Assembly: GCA_963281155.1 (NCBI GenBank)
Contig: CAUJLY010000003.1
Location: 5,766,001 to 5,830,000 of the forward strand
Direction of reading: 5' to 3'
From: Rhabditophanes sp. KR3021
Taxonomy: Eukaryota; Nematoda; Chromadorea; Rhabditida; Alloionematidae
Length of the DNA stretch: 64,000 bases
Positions 26,814 to 37,715 of this stretch are shown piece after piece. Position 1 is the stretch's first letter, and every line of letters starts with the position of its first letter. The notes below the pieces were generated by a model. That model saw only the letters and a program-made list of their open reading frames with translations. It was not told where the DNA came from and did no database searches. Position numbers and translations under genes: made by a program.

Positions 26814-27256
26814 TCTAATTCGACTAATAATTATCCAAGCAATGAAGTCTTTATTTGTTTGTTAAGCTACTGCCTTTTCTTACACGTGATAAAGGTTGAT
26901 AGTGTTCGTTTAATCGTTGGTTCATATATTGTCAAAGACACATCATTCCAACCTTGAGTGAACAAATCCTGCCTTGAATTTCTGTCGCCCAAGAGTAGTA
27001 CTGTCCTGGCTTTAATTTTAATTTTCTTTTTTGAGACACCTATTTTTGATTGTAAACAGGCCCTTTGGTGGCATTAAACGATGTCAATGTATTTAACATA
27101 ATTTTTGCCTATATTTTAAAGCCTTTCTCGACCCTTCAAACCTTATTTTAACTTTTTCCGACCCAATTTGTTTTAAAATATCCGTTCTAATTTAACCACA
27201 TATAAATTATTTGATACATTCCTTACATTGAATTAGTAATACTTTCAGGGTAAAAA
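26814..27256. promoter_or_regulatory. Divergent promoter region of parkin and RPL9
   Basis: About 440 bp. TACTTTCAG ends at 27249, just before the RPL9 ATG, and looks like a trans-splice acceptor. A T-rich stretch at 27010-27180 precedes it. Confidence 0.35.
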
Positions 27257-27969
27257 ATGAAGATCATTGAATCCAACGATATCGTCAAGTTCCCAGAGAA
27301 CGTAAAATTCACAGTTGACAAGCGTGTCGTTTCCGTTACTGGACCAAGAGGAACCCTCACCCGTGACTTCAGACACATGCAAATCGAAATCCTCAAGTCA
27401 GGAAAAGACTCTATCCGTGTCCGCAAGTGGTTCGGTCTTAGAAAGGAATTGGCTACCATCAGAACTGTCTGTACCCACATCAAGAACATGATTAAGGGAA
27501 CTACCCTTGGATTCAGATACAAGATGAGATCCGTATATGCCCATTTCCCCATCAATATCGCTCTCCAAGACGCCAACACTTTGGTTGAGATCAGAAATTT
27601 CCTCGGAGAAAAGGTCGTCAGAAGAGTACAACTTCCAAAGGGAGTTACTGCTCTTATGTCTACCAAGCAAAAGGATGAACTTATCATTGATGGAAATGAC
27701 ATCGAACAAGTTTCTCAAGCCGGTATGTTTATTTTTAAGCCGTTTTCATTACTTAAATGGCTTTTTTGTAATTTATATGACTTTTTGTTATTTAAATGAC
27801 TTTTTTGCTATTTAAATGATTTTCATATTATCTATTTGATAACTTACTAACTATTCCTTTTTTAGCTGCTCGTATCCAACAATCCACCACTGTTAAAAAC
27901 AAGGACATCAGAAAATTCTTGGATGGAATCTACGTTTCCGAAAGACTTACCATCTTGGAAGAAAACTAA
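27257..27969 (+). CDS. rpl-9: 60S ribosomal protein L9 (uL6)
   Basis: Two exons, 27257-27722 and 27866-27969, with a 143 bp intron, giving 189 residues. It matches eukaryotic L9 end to end: [76 protein letters not shown], and a final ERLTILEEN. Codon use is C-rich in third positions, like RPL31. The intron is longer than others nearby because of a short tandem repeat (separate entry). Confidence 0.97.
27745..27830 (+). repeat. Short tandem repeat in the RPL9 intron
   Basis: Three to four degenerate units of about 24 bp, each containing ATTTAAATGACTTTTTTG with small changes. They account for most of the unusual length of this intron. Confidence 0.7.
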
Positions 27970-28222
27970 GTGATCACCCTTTTGTCGACTTGTTAAATCT
28001 TTGGTTATAAAATTACTTGTTATAAAAAAAGTCCCCTATTTTTTTTGTTTAAAGTTAACAAAGATTTTGTTGTTACTCATCCGATTTTATTTTTTACTTT
28101 TTTGAGGATAAAATGAAATACGTTAAAAAAGACGATTGTTCATTCGTATATTTATTCATCGCATCCGCAAAAAAAGATGGTACATTACGAAGGTATGCAA
28201 AACTAGTAGTACTTATTTTTAT

Positions 28223-30348
28223 TTAAAATCCATGATCCAATTTCTTTCCTAAATTGACGTAAACAGATTTCTCTTGAGAAAAAGCTAATAAGGCAGAGTG
28301 GCAATTTTCTCTTCCAACACCACTGTTCTTGTACCCACCGAATGGAACATTGACTTCACAATCATTGTAAGTGTTGATCCAGACAGTTCCTGCTTGAAGT
28401 TGCCTAGCAATCAAATGGCATTTGGCCAAATCTTTTGAAAAAATACCAGAGGCCAAGCCAAACTCAGTATTGTTGGCTCTCTCGATAGCTTCTTCTTCAC
28501 TGTCGAAGGGAATGACTAAGAGGCAGGCTCCGAAGATTTCTTCTCTCGCGACTGTCATGCTATCAGTCACATTTGTGATAACAGCTGGTTGCATGTAATA
28601 CCCTTCCTTAGCTCCTTCTGGGTAAACTCTTTCTCCTCCAGCCAAGATAGTAGCACCTTCTTCCTTAGCAGACTCGACGAATCCCATAACTTTCTTCAAA
28701 TGACCTTCATTAATAGATGCCCCAACTCTTGTTTCCTCAGCTAATGGATCTCCAACTTTGATAACTCTATTAACTTCCTTAACAAGTCTCTCCTCAAATT
28801 CCTTTTTAATACTAGAATGCACAAAAACTCTCGTAGCATTGCAACAAACTTGACCTTGATTGTAAAAGTTGGCCATCATTGCTCCAGCAACGGCATTATC
28901 TAAGTCAGCATCTTCGCAAATAATCAAAGCGCTTTTACCGCCTAATTCAAGAGTAACAGGCTTGACGTTGTTTACTGAACAGAGATGTTGAATCTTCTTG
29001 CCGGTTGGAACACTTCCGGTAAAGCTGACTTTCCGGATGAGTTTGTTGGTGCAGAGAGCTTCTCCCGTTGATGCTTCTCCTTGGACGACACAGAATATGT
29101 TGGTAGGAAGGCCGGCGGCTGCAAGAATTTCTCCGATGATGACGGGGGAGCAGGCCGAGAAGGGAGATGGTTTGTAGACGATGGCGTTTCCGGCTAAATG
29201 TTAAGTATCACATCATTATTATGTACATTGTTAATTGAAATAAAGTGTTATTTAAAAATATTTAAACTTATTAGTTTTGGCGCTTATTTTTATTAACCTT
29301 TTTCTTGAATATTACATATTCATATTCTTATATTATGTATCATTCTTTATTATATATTATGCCCCTTAGTTACAATAATTCACTCTATCTTGGCAGTTTT
29401 CAGGTTACAATGCATAAATTCTTCAAAAGAAAAGCTACTGACGATGTAGATGCTCTAAAAGTAAAGAAGCTTTTGACAGAATAAAAATTGCCGTAAGGAA
29501 AGCTATTTTCTTATTAGAATGAGATACAGTGAGTTTGCTAACATGTTGGTGAATATACTAGTGTTTACGACATTTGACTAGTTCTAGGGCAAAGAATATA
29601 AAACGAAAAACTGCTTCAATATATTCTTTTAATTGCGTCTCTAATACACTTTTAATTACATCTTTTCATTAATGTATAGCTAATACCTTCTTCAAAAGTA
29701 ATATGTATTTTGATTAGTGTAAATTTTTAAGTCTCCCTTGAGGTATATGGACAAACGTCTTAAATATGTACATTCTTACCTGCGAGAGCTGGAGCAACTT
29801 TCCACATAGCGGTGAGAAAAGGGTAGTTCCAAGCTCCGATAGCTCCGATGACACCGTATGGCTCTCTTTTTGTGTAGGCATGTCTTTCGCCTGTAAGATC
29901 AAAGCAATCTCCTAACAAAACTTGTGGTGCGATTCCAGCATAGTAATCGAGCATATCAGCAGCTTGTTCAATATCTAGCAAAGCTTCTCTAATTGGCTTT
30001 CCGTTAGTACGAGTTTCCCAAACAGCGATAGCCTTCAAGTTTTGACGGGTAATATTCGCAGCAGCTCTCAAGACCTTAGCACGTTCTAATGGAGTTTGCT
30101 TGGCCCATTCGGGAAGAGCCTTTTGAGCCAAATCCACTACCATGTTTACATCATCGGGTGATGAGATTGGACATTTGACGAGGACTTTGCCTAGAATAAA
30201 TTTGATTTTAGTCATCATATCAAATAAACTTACCGATTCTTTGTTCGATGACGTCAAACTCCTGACTGGCTGCGATAGTTTTCCTGACTCCATCAAAAAA
30301 ATGCAATCCTTTGTCAAGATTCTCAATAACTTTAAAAGTGCCAACCAT
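28223..30348 (-). CDS. ALDH9A1: 4-trimethylaminobutyraldehyde-type aldehyde dehydrogenase
   Basis: Three exons, 30237-30348, 29780-30190 and 28223-29193, with introns of 46 and 586 bp, giving 497 residues (human ALDH9A1 494). NAD-dependent oxidation of aldehydes; the closest class acts in carnitine synthesis and on betaine aldehyde. Landmarks: IGAWNYPFLTAMWKVAPALAG, KPSPFSACSPV, FTGSVPTGKK, the catalytic glutamate in VTLELGGKS, the catalytic cysteine in NQGQVC, and FGGYKNSGVGRE. An AACGN-type residue appears lost at the second exon junction (ALAGN instead of ALACGN). The second intron is ten times the usual length. Confidence 0.92.
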
Positions 30349-30839
30349 TTTCCTATAAAAACATCCTCGAAATTATTTATCAAACACGGAGGATCGAGAA
30401 TTGCTTAAAGAATAGCCACGATAAATTAAAAATGTTCCCTTAAATAGCGAAATCCTCCTCATTAAAAAGGAAAGTTTGACATATTCATTGAACGGCTTAC
30501 TTGCAACTTCCACATCACCTACTCCCATTACTTTTTGTTAATCAATGATAGTTGTTGATACTTTTCCGTGGTCTTTGATATAAATATGGTGTCTCGGTTC
30601 CATTGGCAGGCAACTTTTTACCAAAATTAACGGGTAAGGATGAGAGGAAATTTTTAAACAGATGTTTAAATTCGCTATATTGTCTCAAATCCCACGTTTA
30701 CTTCGATTTTAATAGACTTAAAAAATTATATTATCTTTGATTTAATGGAATTTGTATTTTTAGGTATACTAAAAGCTAAACGAGATAAGTACCTTTTTAT
30801 GGTCATATGTTGTTGACTAGACCACTTACAAAAACCATT
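30349..30839. promoter_or_regulatory. Divergent region between ALDH9 and PDE12-like genes
   Basis: About 490 bp. A TTTTTATAG on the minus strand four bases before the ALDH ATG resembles a trans-splice acceptor. No other feature supported. Confidence 0.3.
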
Positions 30840-31344
30840 ATGACTACTTACTTTGTACAACCGAAGGCAAAAGTTCTTGCCACCTCAGCTGGTATTTGCC
30901 TTCCCTATAATTCTATATTTGTCTGGGATTCGCTGAAACAAAAGGAGGGGGAAGGATCAACTTAATGAAGTCAAGTTTTCTATTCAATTTAAGTACTTGG
31001 TTGGAGATGGAAGTGAGGTTAATATTTCAATGGAACGACCACCGAATGAGTTGTTTACGGCTATGAGGAAGAGATTGGAAACTAAGTTGCTTAAGATTAA
31101 GCCAACTATGAAACCGAATGGCGGTGTGGATTTTAATCCTATCGATGAGATTATTATGGAAGATGTAAGTATAATTTTGTTTATTTAATTGTTAATTTAT
31201 TCGTTAGAACAAAGCAACAAACATCGATGTATTCATGGGGCCCAAAACAAATTATTTTATTATTGATGGCACCAGATACCAAGTCCTCAAAAACAAACCC
31301 GGCCTTCGGAAACTTGAACTCGACATGGTGCCAATCGTTGGCTG
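30840..31344 (+). pseudogene. PDE12-like 2',5'-phosphodiesterase N-terminus, frame-broken and cut by gap
   Basis: Exon parts 30840-31164 and 31207-31344, with a 42 bp intron, then 500 N. The sequence resembles the N-terminal region of the mitochondrial 2',5'-phosphodiesterase PDE12: a start TTYFVQPKAKVLATSAG, FKYLVGDGSEVNISMERPP (matching a SFALADGS-type strand), then NIDVFMGPKTNYFIIDGTRY and KNKPGLRKLELDMVPIVG. A TAA in the first frame at about 30963 with continuation one base over (NEVKFSIQFKYL) shows a frameshift. The endonuclease/exonuclease catalytic domain would lie in or after the gap but is not seen at 31845 onward. It is either a pseudogene or a gene with one sequencing error. Confidence 0.5.
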
Positions 31345-31844
31345 NNNNNNNNNNNNNNNNNNNNNNNNNNNNNNNNNNNNNNNNNNNNNNNNNNNNNNNN
31401 NNNNNNNNNNNNNNNNNNNNNNNNNNNNNNNNNNNNNNNNNNNNNNNNNNNNNNNNNNNNNNNNNNNNNNNNNNNNNNNNNNNNNNNNNNNNNNNNNNNN
31501 NNNNNNNNNNNNNNNNNNNNNNNNNNNNNNNNNNNNNNNNNNNNNNNNNNNNNNNNNNNNNNNNNNNNNNNNNNNNNNNNNNNNNNNNNNNNNNNNNNNN
31601 NNNNNNNNNNNNNNNNNNNNNNNNNNNNNNNNNNNNNNNNNNNNNNNNNNNNNNNNNNNNNNNNNNNNNNNNNNNNNNNNNNNNNNNNNNNNNNNNNNNN
31701 NNNNNNNNNNNNNNNNNNNNNNNNNNNNNNNNNNNNNNNNNNNNNNNNNNNNNNNNNNNNNNNNNNNNNNNNNNNNNNNNNNNNNNNNNNNNNNNNNNNN
31801 NNNNNNNNNNNNNNNNNNNNNNNNNNNNNNNNNNNNNNNNNNNN
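31345..31844. other. Assembly gap, 500 N
   Basis: Exactly 500 undetermined bases, a conventional placeholder length. The true distance is unknown, so the linkage between the PDE12-like exons and sequence to the right is only by scaffold. Confidence 0.99.
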
Positions 31845-32076
31845 TATTCCAGCAACATTAATAAATTCCGTCTAAAATATCTTTTCATGGATATGTGTAT
31901 ATAATAATACTATGTTTTAATAAATATTGCCCACGAGTTAACAATACTACTCGAAAACGGTTAAACCTCGTGTCGCTATGCTTCTTGGTGCAGCAAAAAA
32001 AGAAATTGGCCGGGAAAGAATTTATCGGTGAATGGTAATCAAGACAATAGTTAATATTGACAAGTTTCATAAATAA

Positions 32077-32295
32077 GCAGGAATACACATTGAAGATGAT
32101 TTGATATTTACTTTACCGATATTGGATCAAGTGATTTTAAACTCTAAAAGGGATCACCAACATTTGTATCAATTTGAATTTGATGGGTCATCAAACAAAT
32201 CTAGTCAACCCTCTTTTTCCTTACCTGGATTTGAATTACGATACTTTGGTCGGTATAAATTCTGCAAATATGAGCGTGATACAAAAGATGGTTAA
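32077..32295 (+). pseudogene. Possible carboxylesterase C-terminal remnant
   Basis: A 72-codon open stretch reads AGIHIEDDLIFTLPILDQ...HLYQFEFDG...LPGFELRYFGRYKFCKYERD. The order of a D-x-x-F-x-x-P segment, a YxFEFD strand and a GFELRYFG segment is like the end of nematode carboxylesterases, where the catalytic His-Gly lies; here the His is missing. It has no upstream exon. Low-confidence assignment. Confidence 0.25.
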
Positions 32296-33255
32296 GTGTG
32301 AATTTTGTAGAATAATTGGAGACATTTATTACCAATGATATCCAGGCTATGAGGAGATTAAATTAAAGAGTTTGTTATATAAGATTAATAATTATTGTGT
32401 TGTTTATGAGTTTAACTTTAATCAAAAAGCAAACAATCTTTGGAATCTTCTGTATAAAATGGGAAACTATTAGTATGTAATAGATGAAGAAGACTATATT
32501 GATAGATGAAGAAGGCATCTTCAGTGATGAATAATGATTGATACAATTGAATTGATCCATTCTGAATCATTTTATACGCAAATAAGTTCCCAAATCAATT
32601 AATATTCAATATCAACTATTACATACAAATATAACTTCGACCAATTTTATATTCTATCTTTTAAACGAATATAAAAATATAATATTGAAAATGATGTGTG
32701 CATTCTCTATTTCTTAGTAAATTTGTTTTTATAAATAAGATTTACCAAAAATGTAGCAAACTTCTATTATTTCATACAACTTCTGCCAAATATCATTAAT
32801 ATGCCAAAAATGATGAGGGCCAAATTAAGGATTTTCTAAGACCTGTTTTATAGGAATAAAGAAATTGAAACTCAAGATGTCACTATTGTTACTGGAACAA
32901 GTAATAAGTAAAAATATATCCCAAAAAGACACGAGATTGGAGCATTCTTGATTTTAATATGCTATCTCATATTTAAGGGTTCCAAATTTAAATACTACAG
33001 GTACTTTCCTTTTCATAAACATTAACCTCACCCATAAATTATCTGATATTAAATGCTGACATGGCTTGATAAAAATAGTTTTTGCATATATCATTAAATC
33101 TGAAAACACTTTTTCATTTTTAAATGACATAATTTGGATAAGAAGACGAATTGAATGCAGAGTTTTATAAACATGGTCCATCATCGGCAATATTATAGAC
33201 GCCAAAATAAAGCCTACTTCACATTCTTCATTTGCAAAAGATAAGTTACTACACC
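32296..33255. other. AT-rich intergenic, no supported gene
   Basis: A 102-codon minus-strand ORF at 32954-33262 has no recognisable family and biased composition. I see no RNA gene or clear repeat. Confidence 0.35.
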
Positions 33256-34572
33256 ATGTCATTTTGCTTCAGTTTGGTTATTTTGCTTGCTACCTTGGCT
33301 CTGCATTTTGGTTGTGGTTCCAAAATAAAGAAACATCACAAGCCATCTCCTCTTATCAGCAACTGCAGGAGCTAAAGTATTACCTCTAAGGATAAAAGTG
33401 TAAAAAAGACAAAAACTAAGACTGAAGTAAGTTTACATAGTTTGAATATTTAAATGCAAATTTTGTAGAAACTAAAGCTACACCTAAGATCACCAGGAGA
33501 ATCAGATTCGTCCTCCAATATTTGTTTCTCCAAAGTCTGAAAATAAAGAGAAAGTTGTGGATGTTCCAGCTGCCAACAAAGAAGACGTCGAGGTGGACAA
33601 GGAAAAGAAGAAGGCAGAGTAGAGGAGGTCGGAAAGAAGGAGGGAAAGAAAGTAGAGAAAGTTGAAAAGAAAGAGAGAAAAAAAGGGTGAGAAGGAAGAA
33701 GGTGATAGGAAAGAACCCGAGTCCAAGAACAAAAGCCAATCCTGAGTTGAAGGAACTGCCATCTGTTTGTGGAAGAAAGAAAAAGATGAGAAGGACGTGT
33801 AAGGAAATGGTAACAGATAAGAAGCTCGCCAAATCAAAAGATAAGGATGGAATGTCACTTCCAGAATCTAAACAATAATACCAAAATGAGGCATGTGGCA
33901 AACGACAAGCTTAGTGCAAAGAAAGACTCTGTAATTAACAAACCTGTGCTCAAACCCAAGAACATGCAAATGGATGAAAGGGAAAACAGAGGATCGTCTA
34001 AGGGGATGAATCCCACCATGAATGGTAAGTCTATTTACTCTAAAATAAAAAACAAATCCTTTTCCATATTCGGAAAAAAGTATTTTAATTTAGGTGTCTT
34101 GTCAAATCGGGATAGTGTCAAGCATGGACAACAAGAGAGAACCTTCCACAAAAGCCGATGGCAAAACAGGAACTGTAATTTACAAAGACAACATACTTCT
34201 TGCACCAAGAAAATTAGCACTGGATGCCAAAGGAAAAGCTAATTGCTGACGGGAATATTCCACGGAAGAACGTACGGCCTACCCCACAATGGAAGTTGAG
34301 TGTGACACAAAAAAACTTCGAGGTATTAATATATTTATTGTAGATGTGCTCTCAGATTGGGATTCTGAAAAAGGAACAAATAAGTCCGATGCTCAAACAT
34401 AATGACGCTAGCAAGATTGAAAATGGTGCTGCAAAAGGTAGAGGCGAACGCTGACTTGAAAAAGAAGAAATTGGATAAACTCGCACAAGTCGGTCATAAA
34501 TTGCAAGACACTCAAACATCGTCTGCCAAAAAAGTTAATGATAAGCCTGCCGAACTTAAAAAAAAACAATAA
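33256..34572 (+). pseudogene. Decayed lysine-rich secreted or disordered protein gene
   Basis: It begins with a clear signal peptide (MSFCFSLVILLATLALHFGC) and moves into Lys-rich sequence. There is an in-frame stop at about 33374. A splice-like intron follows (donor GTAAGT at about 33428, acceptor TTTGTAG). Long Lys/Glu-rich runs then jump between frames (EKVVDVPAANKEDVEVDKEK, KKEGKKVEKVEKKERKKGEK, VANDKLSAKKDSVINKPV, DNILLAPRKLALDAKGKA, KVEANADLKKKKLDKLAQ), ending at a stop at 34570. At least five frame changes rule out a single intact product. Composition is that of an intrinsically disordered basic protein; no function can be named. Confidence 0.45.
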
Positions 34573-35509
34573 TGTATTTATTTTTAATAATTATGAGTAG
34601 CCTTTTTAGTCCTAATTGTAATAGGTATTGTATTCAAATTGTAAGGCACTATTTATTCTATCACTTAAAAAATAATACTTGATGCCTACAATTAGAATTT
34701 ATGGTACATTGTATTTTTAAGTAAGCTGTTAATTTATAATAAAGTTAAAATTATATACCTGTAAATACCTTTCTTAATTGAATTTACTTGAACCATTATT
34801 AATATGAATGAAGTAGAAGCAAAACTTAAATATTAGTAAAATAACAAATGTTATTACAAATCATACAATCTTTTTCTATTCTTTATTTGCCCTTGATTCC
34901 ATACAACTTTATAATTCATAATCTGAGAATGACTGTTCACGAAAACCTCACAAATTCTCCTTCCGATAATTCGAGGGCAGACGTTTGTTTAAAATGATTA
35001 TATTATGAGTTAATACCCAAGCTTAAATGATGTAAGCGTTAACTATAGATAGTTGTTAAAGAACAATAATTCATTCAAACGTGCAATATCATAGTGATAA
35101 TAAATAATGCGAATTCAATGAAAGAGTGAGCCTAAATATATTTTCTATTGGTTATCACATTTTGCAATATATTTTTATTCCTGGAATAGTAATATCGTGG
35201 GTATAACAAAATTCTACCAAACTAGACATGTATTTTAGTAAGAAATGCTTTATTTAATGAAAAAGGGTAAATGTCGACTGATACACATGATACGACGTGG
35301 CAACCTATGAGTACAATGGGATGAAAATATGATACAGTAACCAAATTAATAGACATTAAAGATCAGAATATTACCTATGAGATCAAAAAGGCACTAGATG
35401 CAAAGCGTTATCATCATTTCATCAAAGATATTGTGTCATTATTTTATAATAAAAAGACAGGAACTACCTAGCATCTTTGATCCGCAATATTTTAAGCGCA
35501 ATTTTGTAA
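34573..35509. other. AT-rich intergenic, no gene seen
   Basis: Over 900 bp with AATAAA-like signals near the left edge. No RNA gene, repeat or ORF I would defend. Confidence 0.4.
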
Positions 35510-36946
35510 ATGCATTTACCTACTTTTGAGTTTGGCTTACCCAAAAAAATATTGCTCATTACTATATTGCATGGATCAATTGGGAGCACAGCAGGTTGGC
35601 TCAATCGGGCTCAGGGAACCCTGTTCTTAAAAATAGAGGCATTTTTCAGGGCTTCATATGGACAAGTCTTTTCTACAGACGATGAACTCTACTACCACAC
35701 CCTGCTTTCTTTGTATATGAATTTAAATGTATTAGGAACATTAGCTGCTGTAATAATCAACATTTACTTGTTTAACCATTTTTCTCCTCAATTCTTCTGG
35801 CTCAAGTTTCGGAATGTGCTAAATGTTATGGGATGTTTTGCTGCATTCATAAGTTTGCGCAATAATGACTTAATCTTAAATTGTGTTGCAAATGTCATAA
35901 TTGGTGTTGCAGGATATTATGGGACAATCCAATCTATGTATTTACCTCAAATTGGTTTGAAACAACAAGAAACCACAATCATGTTGTATTCATCTTGCAC
36001 AATGCACTTATTTGCTGACGTCTTGTTAATTGCTGCTAATGACAAACTAATGGGAAGTTATGCTTCATGGAGTTATTTGTATCTGATGACTGGTCTTATC
36101 AGTACAATATACTTATCCGTAACTTGGAATATGCCAGAGAGTGGCAAATATTTATATTTAATTAAGAACGATGCCAAAGAAGCTGCTAAATCGCTCAAAT
36201 ACTATAATGGCCAACAAATCGACACAGTACAAATATTTCAAGAATACGATGAAGAAGATGAAAAGACAAGTTCCAAAAAACACTTGACATTTTCACAAAT
36301 TCTGAAGCAACAATATTACAGAAAAGTATTACTAATAGTAGCTGTATTAGTTTTATCGTCACCCCTTTCTGTTTCATTGGTAATGGACTCATATGGTCAA
36401 CTAATAGTAACACAGTTCACTGACGATGAGGCCATTACTTCGTATATTGCGTTGTTTGCAAGACTGATGTCACTCGTAATATCGTTTTTTGCTCCCAAAT
36501 ACTTTAAATATTTTGGCATTCGGAGAGCAATCATGGGCACATTTTATTTTTCTATTCTGGGATGGGTCTTTTTCATTTTGGCGGATCTATTGCCCCACCT
36601 ATTTGATATTCACAATTCTCTTGGCATAATATTAGTATTTTTTGCTGAAAGTGTTGAATCCATTGGAACAGGGTTGGGAAAGGGTAACGTATTAATCATC
36701 CTTTTAAATATCATCTGTCCCGAATCTGGCAAGAATATACTTTCTCAAATAATTTCTCCACTTATCATCTTTTCCTATGGCATCACTGCATTTGTTATGA
36801 TGCCTTTGTATGATATCATCGGAACATATCTTCACGTAATTAAAATGACTATGCTGATCATAATAGTTTTTACATTAAATAAACTGCTTCCTGATTCCGA
36901 TGAAAAATTATACAATATGAAGCGTGACAGATATCATGAAATATAA
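35510..36946 (+). CDS. MFS transporter, sugar-transporter (SLC2)-like
   Basis: Single exon, 478 residues. Hydropathy suggests about 12 membrane helices in two halves with a charged central loop (EYDEEDEKTSSKKHLTFSQI). The end of helix 6 followed by MPESGKYLYLIKNDAKEAAK is the PESxR-like motif of SLC2/sugar porters, and an LNRAQGTLF near the start is at the position of the first extracellular loop. The GRR(K) motifs and the QLS/QQxSG substrate motif are not well conserved, so it may be a divergent nematode branch with another substrate. Lack of introns and low similarity suggest a fast-evolving family member. Confidence 0.7.
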   Translation: MHLPTFEFGLPKKILLITILHGSIGSTAGWLNRAQGTLFLKIEAFFRASYGQVFSTDDELYYHTLLSLYMNLNVLGTLAAVIINIYLFNHFSPQFFWLKFRNVLNVMGCFAAFISLRNNDLILNCVANVIIGVAGYYGTIQSMYLPQIGLKQQETTIMLYSSCTMHLFADVLLIAANDKLMGSYASWSYLYLMTGLISTIYLSVTWNMPESGKYLYLIKNDAKEAAKSLKYYNGQQIDTVQIFQEYDEEDEKTSSKKHLTFSQILKQQYYRKVLLIVAVLVLSSPLSVSLVMDSYGQLIVTQFTDDEAITSYIALFARLMSLVISFFAPKYFKYFGIRRAIMGTFYFSILGWVFFILADLLPHLFDIHNSLGIILVFFAESVESIGTGLGKGNVLIILLNIICPESGKNILSQIISPLIIFSYGITAFVMMPLYDIIGTYLHVIKMTMLIIIVFTLNKLLPDSDEKLYNMKRDRYHEI

Positions 36947-37178
36947 ATAAGCAGTTGTAAGCTAATACAATAGTAGATTTTTGAATTTTATTATCTTGAG
37001 GCATTTATTTTATCAGCTTGTTCGAATAAATACAGTTAAAAGATTTTAAATATTGCAATGGGCAAAAATCAAATTCCTCATCTAATGATTAGGATATTTC
37101 AAAGATTGCTCAAGTAAAGATCAGCATAGCCTAACAATATAAATGTAACATTCAATAATAATTGGTGTTAACTTCAAA

Positions 37179-37690
37179 ATGATTCACATCAAAGACATTC
37201 AACTCTACGTCAAGATACTGAATTGATAACGATGGCAATTATTGTGTAGTTAATAAACCATCTTCAATGCCAGTTCATCCATGTGGTCAGTCTAGTAAGT
37301 ATTCAATCTTTGGTAAACTGAATGTTCGTGAAAATATTACGCATTAAGGACTTCTAGCACAAATTCGTTCTCTTCATATTTGTTACAAAACTATGAATCT
37401 GACTTGGAATTTAACACTAAATCGCGGTATAAAAAAGAATATTTAACTGTTTATTTATTTGTACCTTCTATCAAAGATATTTAACTGTTATAGAAAATAA
37501 GTTTCCAGATGGTGAAATTGTAATTGAAGATTTGTTCAAACTGCCTTATTTAGCCCCTTTTGTCTTATTGTAATATTATTAGGAAGAAAATGATTGAGGA
37601 CACTTTCAATTCTTTTTAGATAGATTGAAGTATGAAACAGACACGTTCATGTATCAAACTGAGATGCCTGAATGGGCTATTCAAAAATAA
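37179..37690 (+). pseudogene. RluA-family pseudouridine synthase relic (RPUSD2-like)
   Basis: Fragments in several frames follow an RluA/RPUSD protein in the correct order: NYCVVNKPSSMPVHPCGQ (matching VVNKPSSIPVHPCG) near 37215-37290, YLTVIENKFPDGEIVIEDLF (matching the KEY-VEGEFP segment) near 37485-37545, and KYETDTFMYQTEMPEWAIQK just before a stop at 37688. The catalytic HRLDxxTSG block cannot be recognised between them, and stops interrupt every frame. A pseudogene. Confidence 0.6.
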
Positions 37691-37715
37691 TTGTCTTTTA
37701 TTAAAGTATATATTC

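Noticed and set aside
31885..32088. 67-codon minus-strand ORF right of the gap
   Set aside because: No protein family character; the region may belong to an unresolved gene but nothing supports it.
33416..33901. 161-codon hydrophobic minus-strand ORF that looks like a membrane protein
   Set aside because: Antisense of the Lys/Glu-rich pseudogene (Lys codons read as Phe/Leu); no family or start context.
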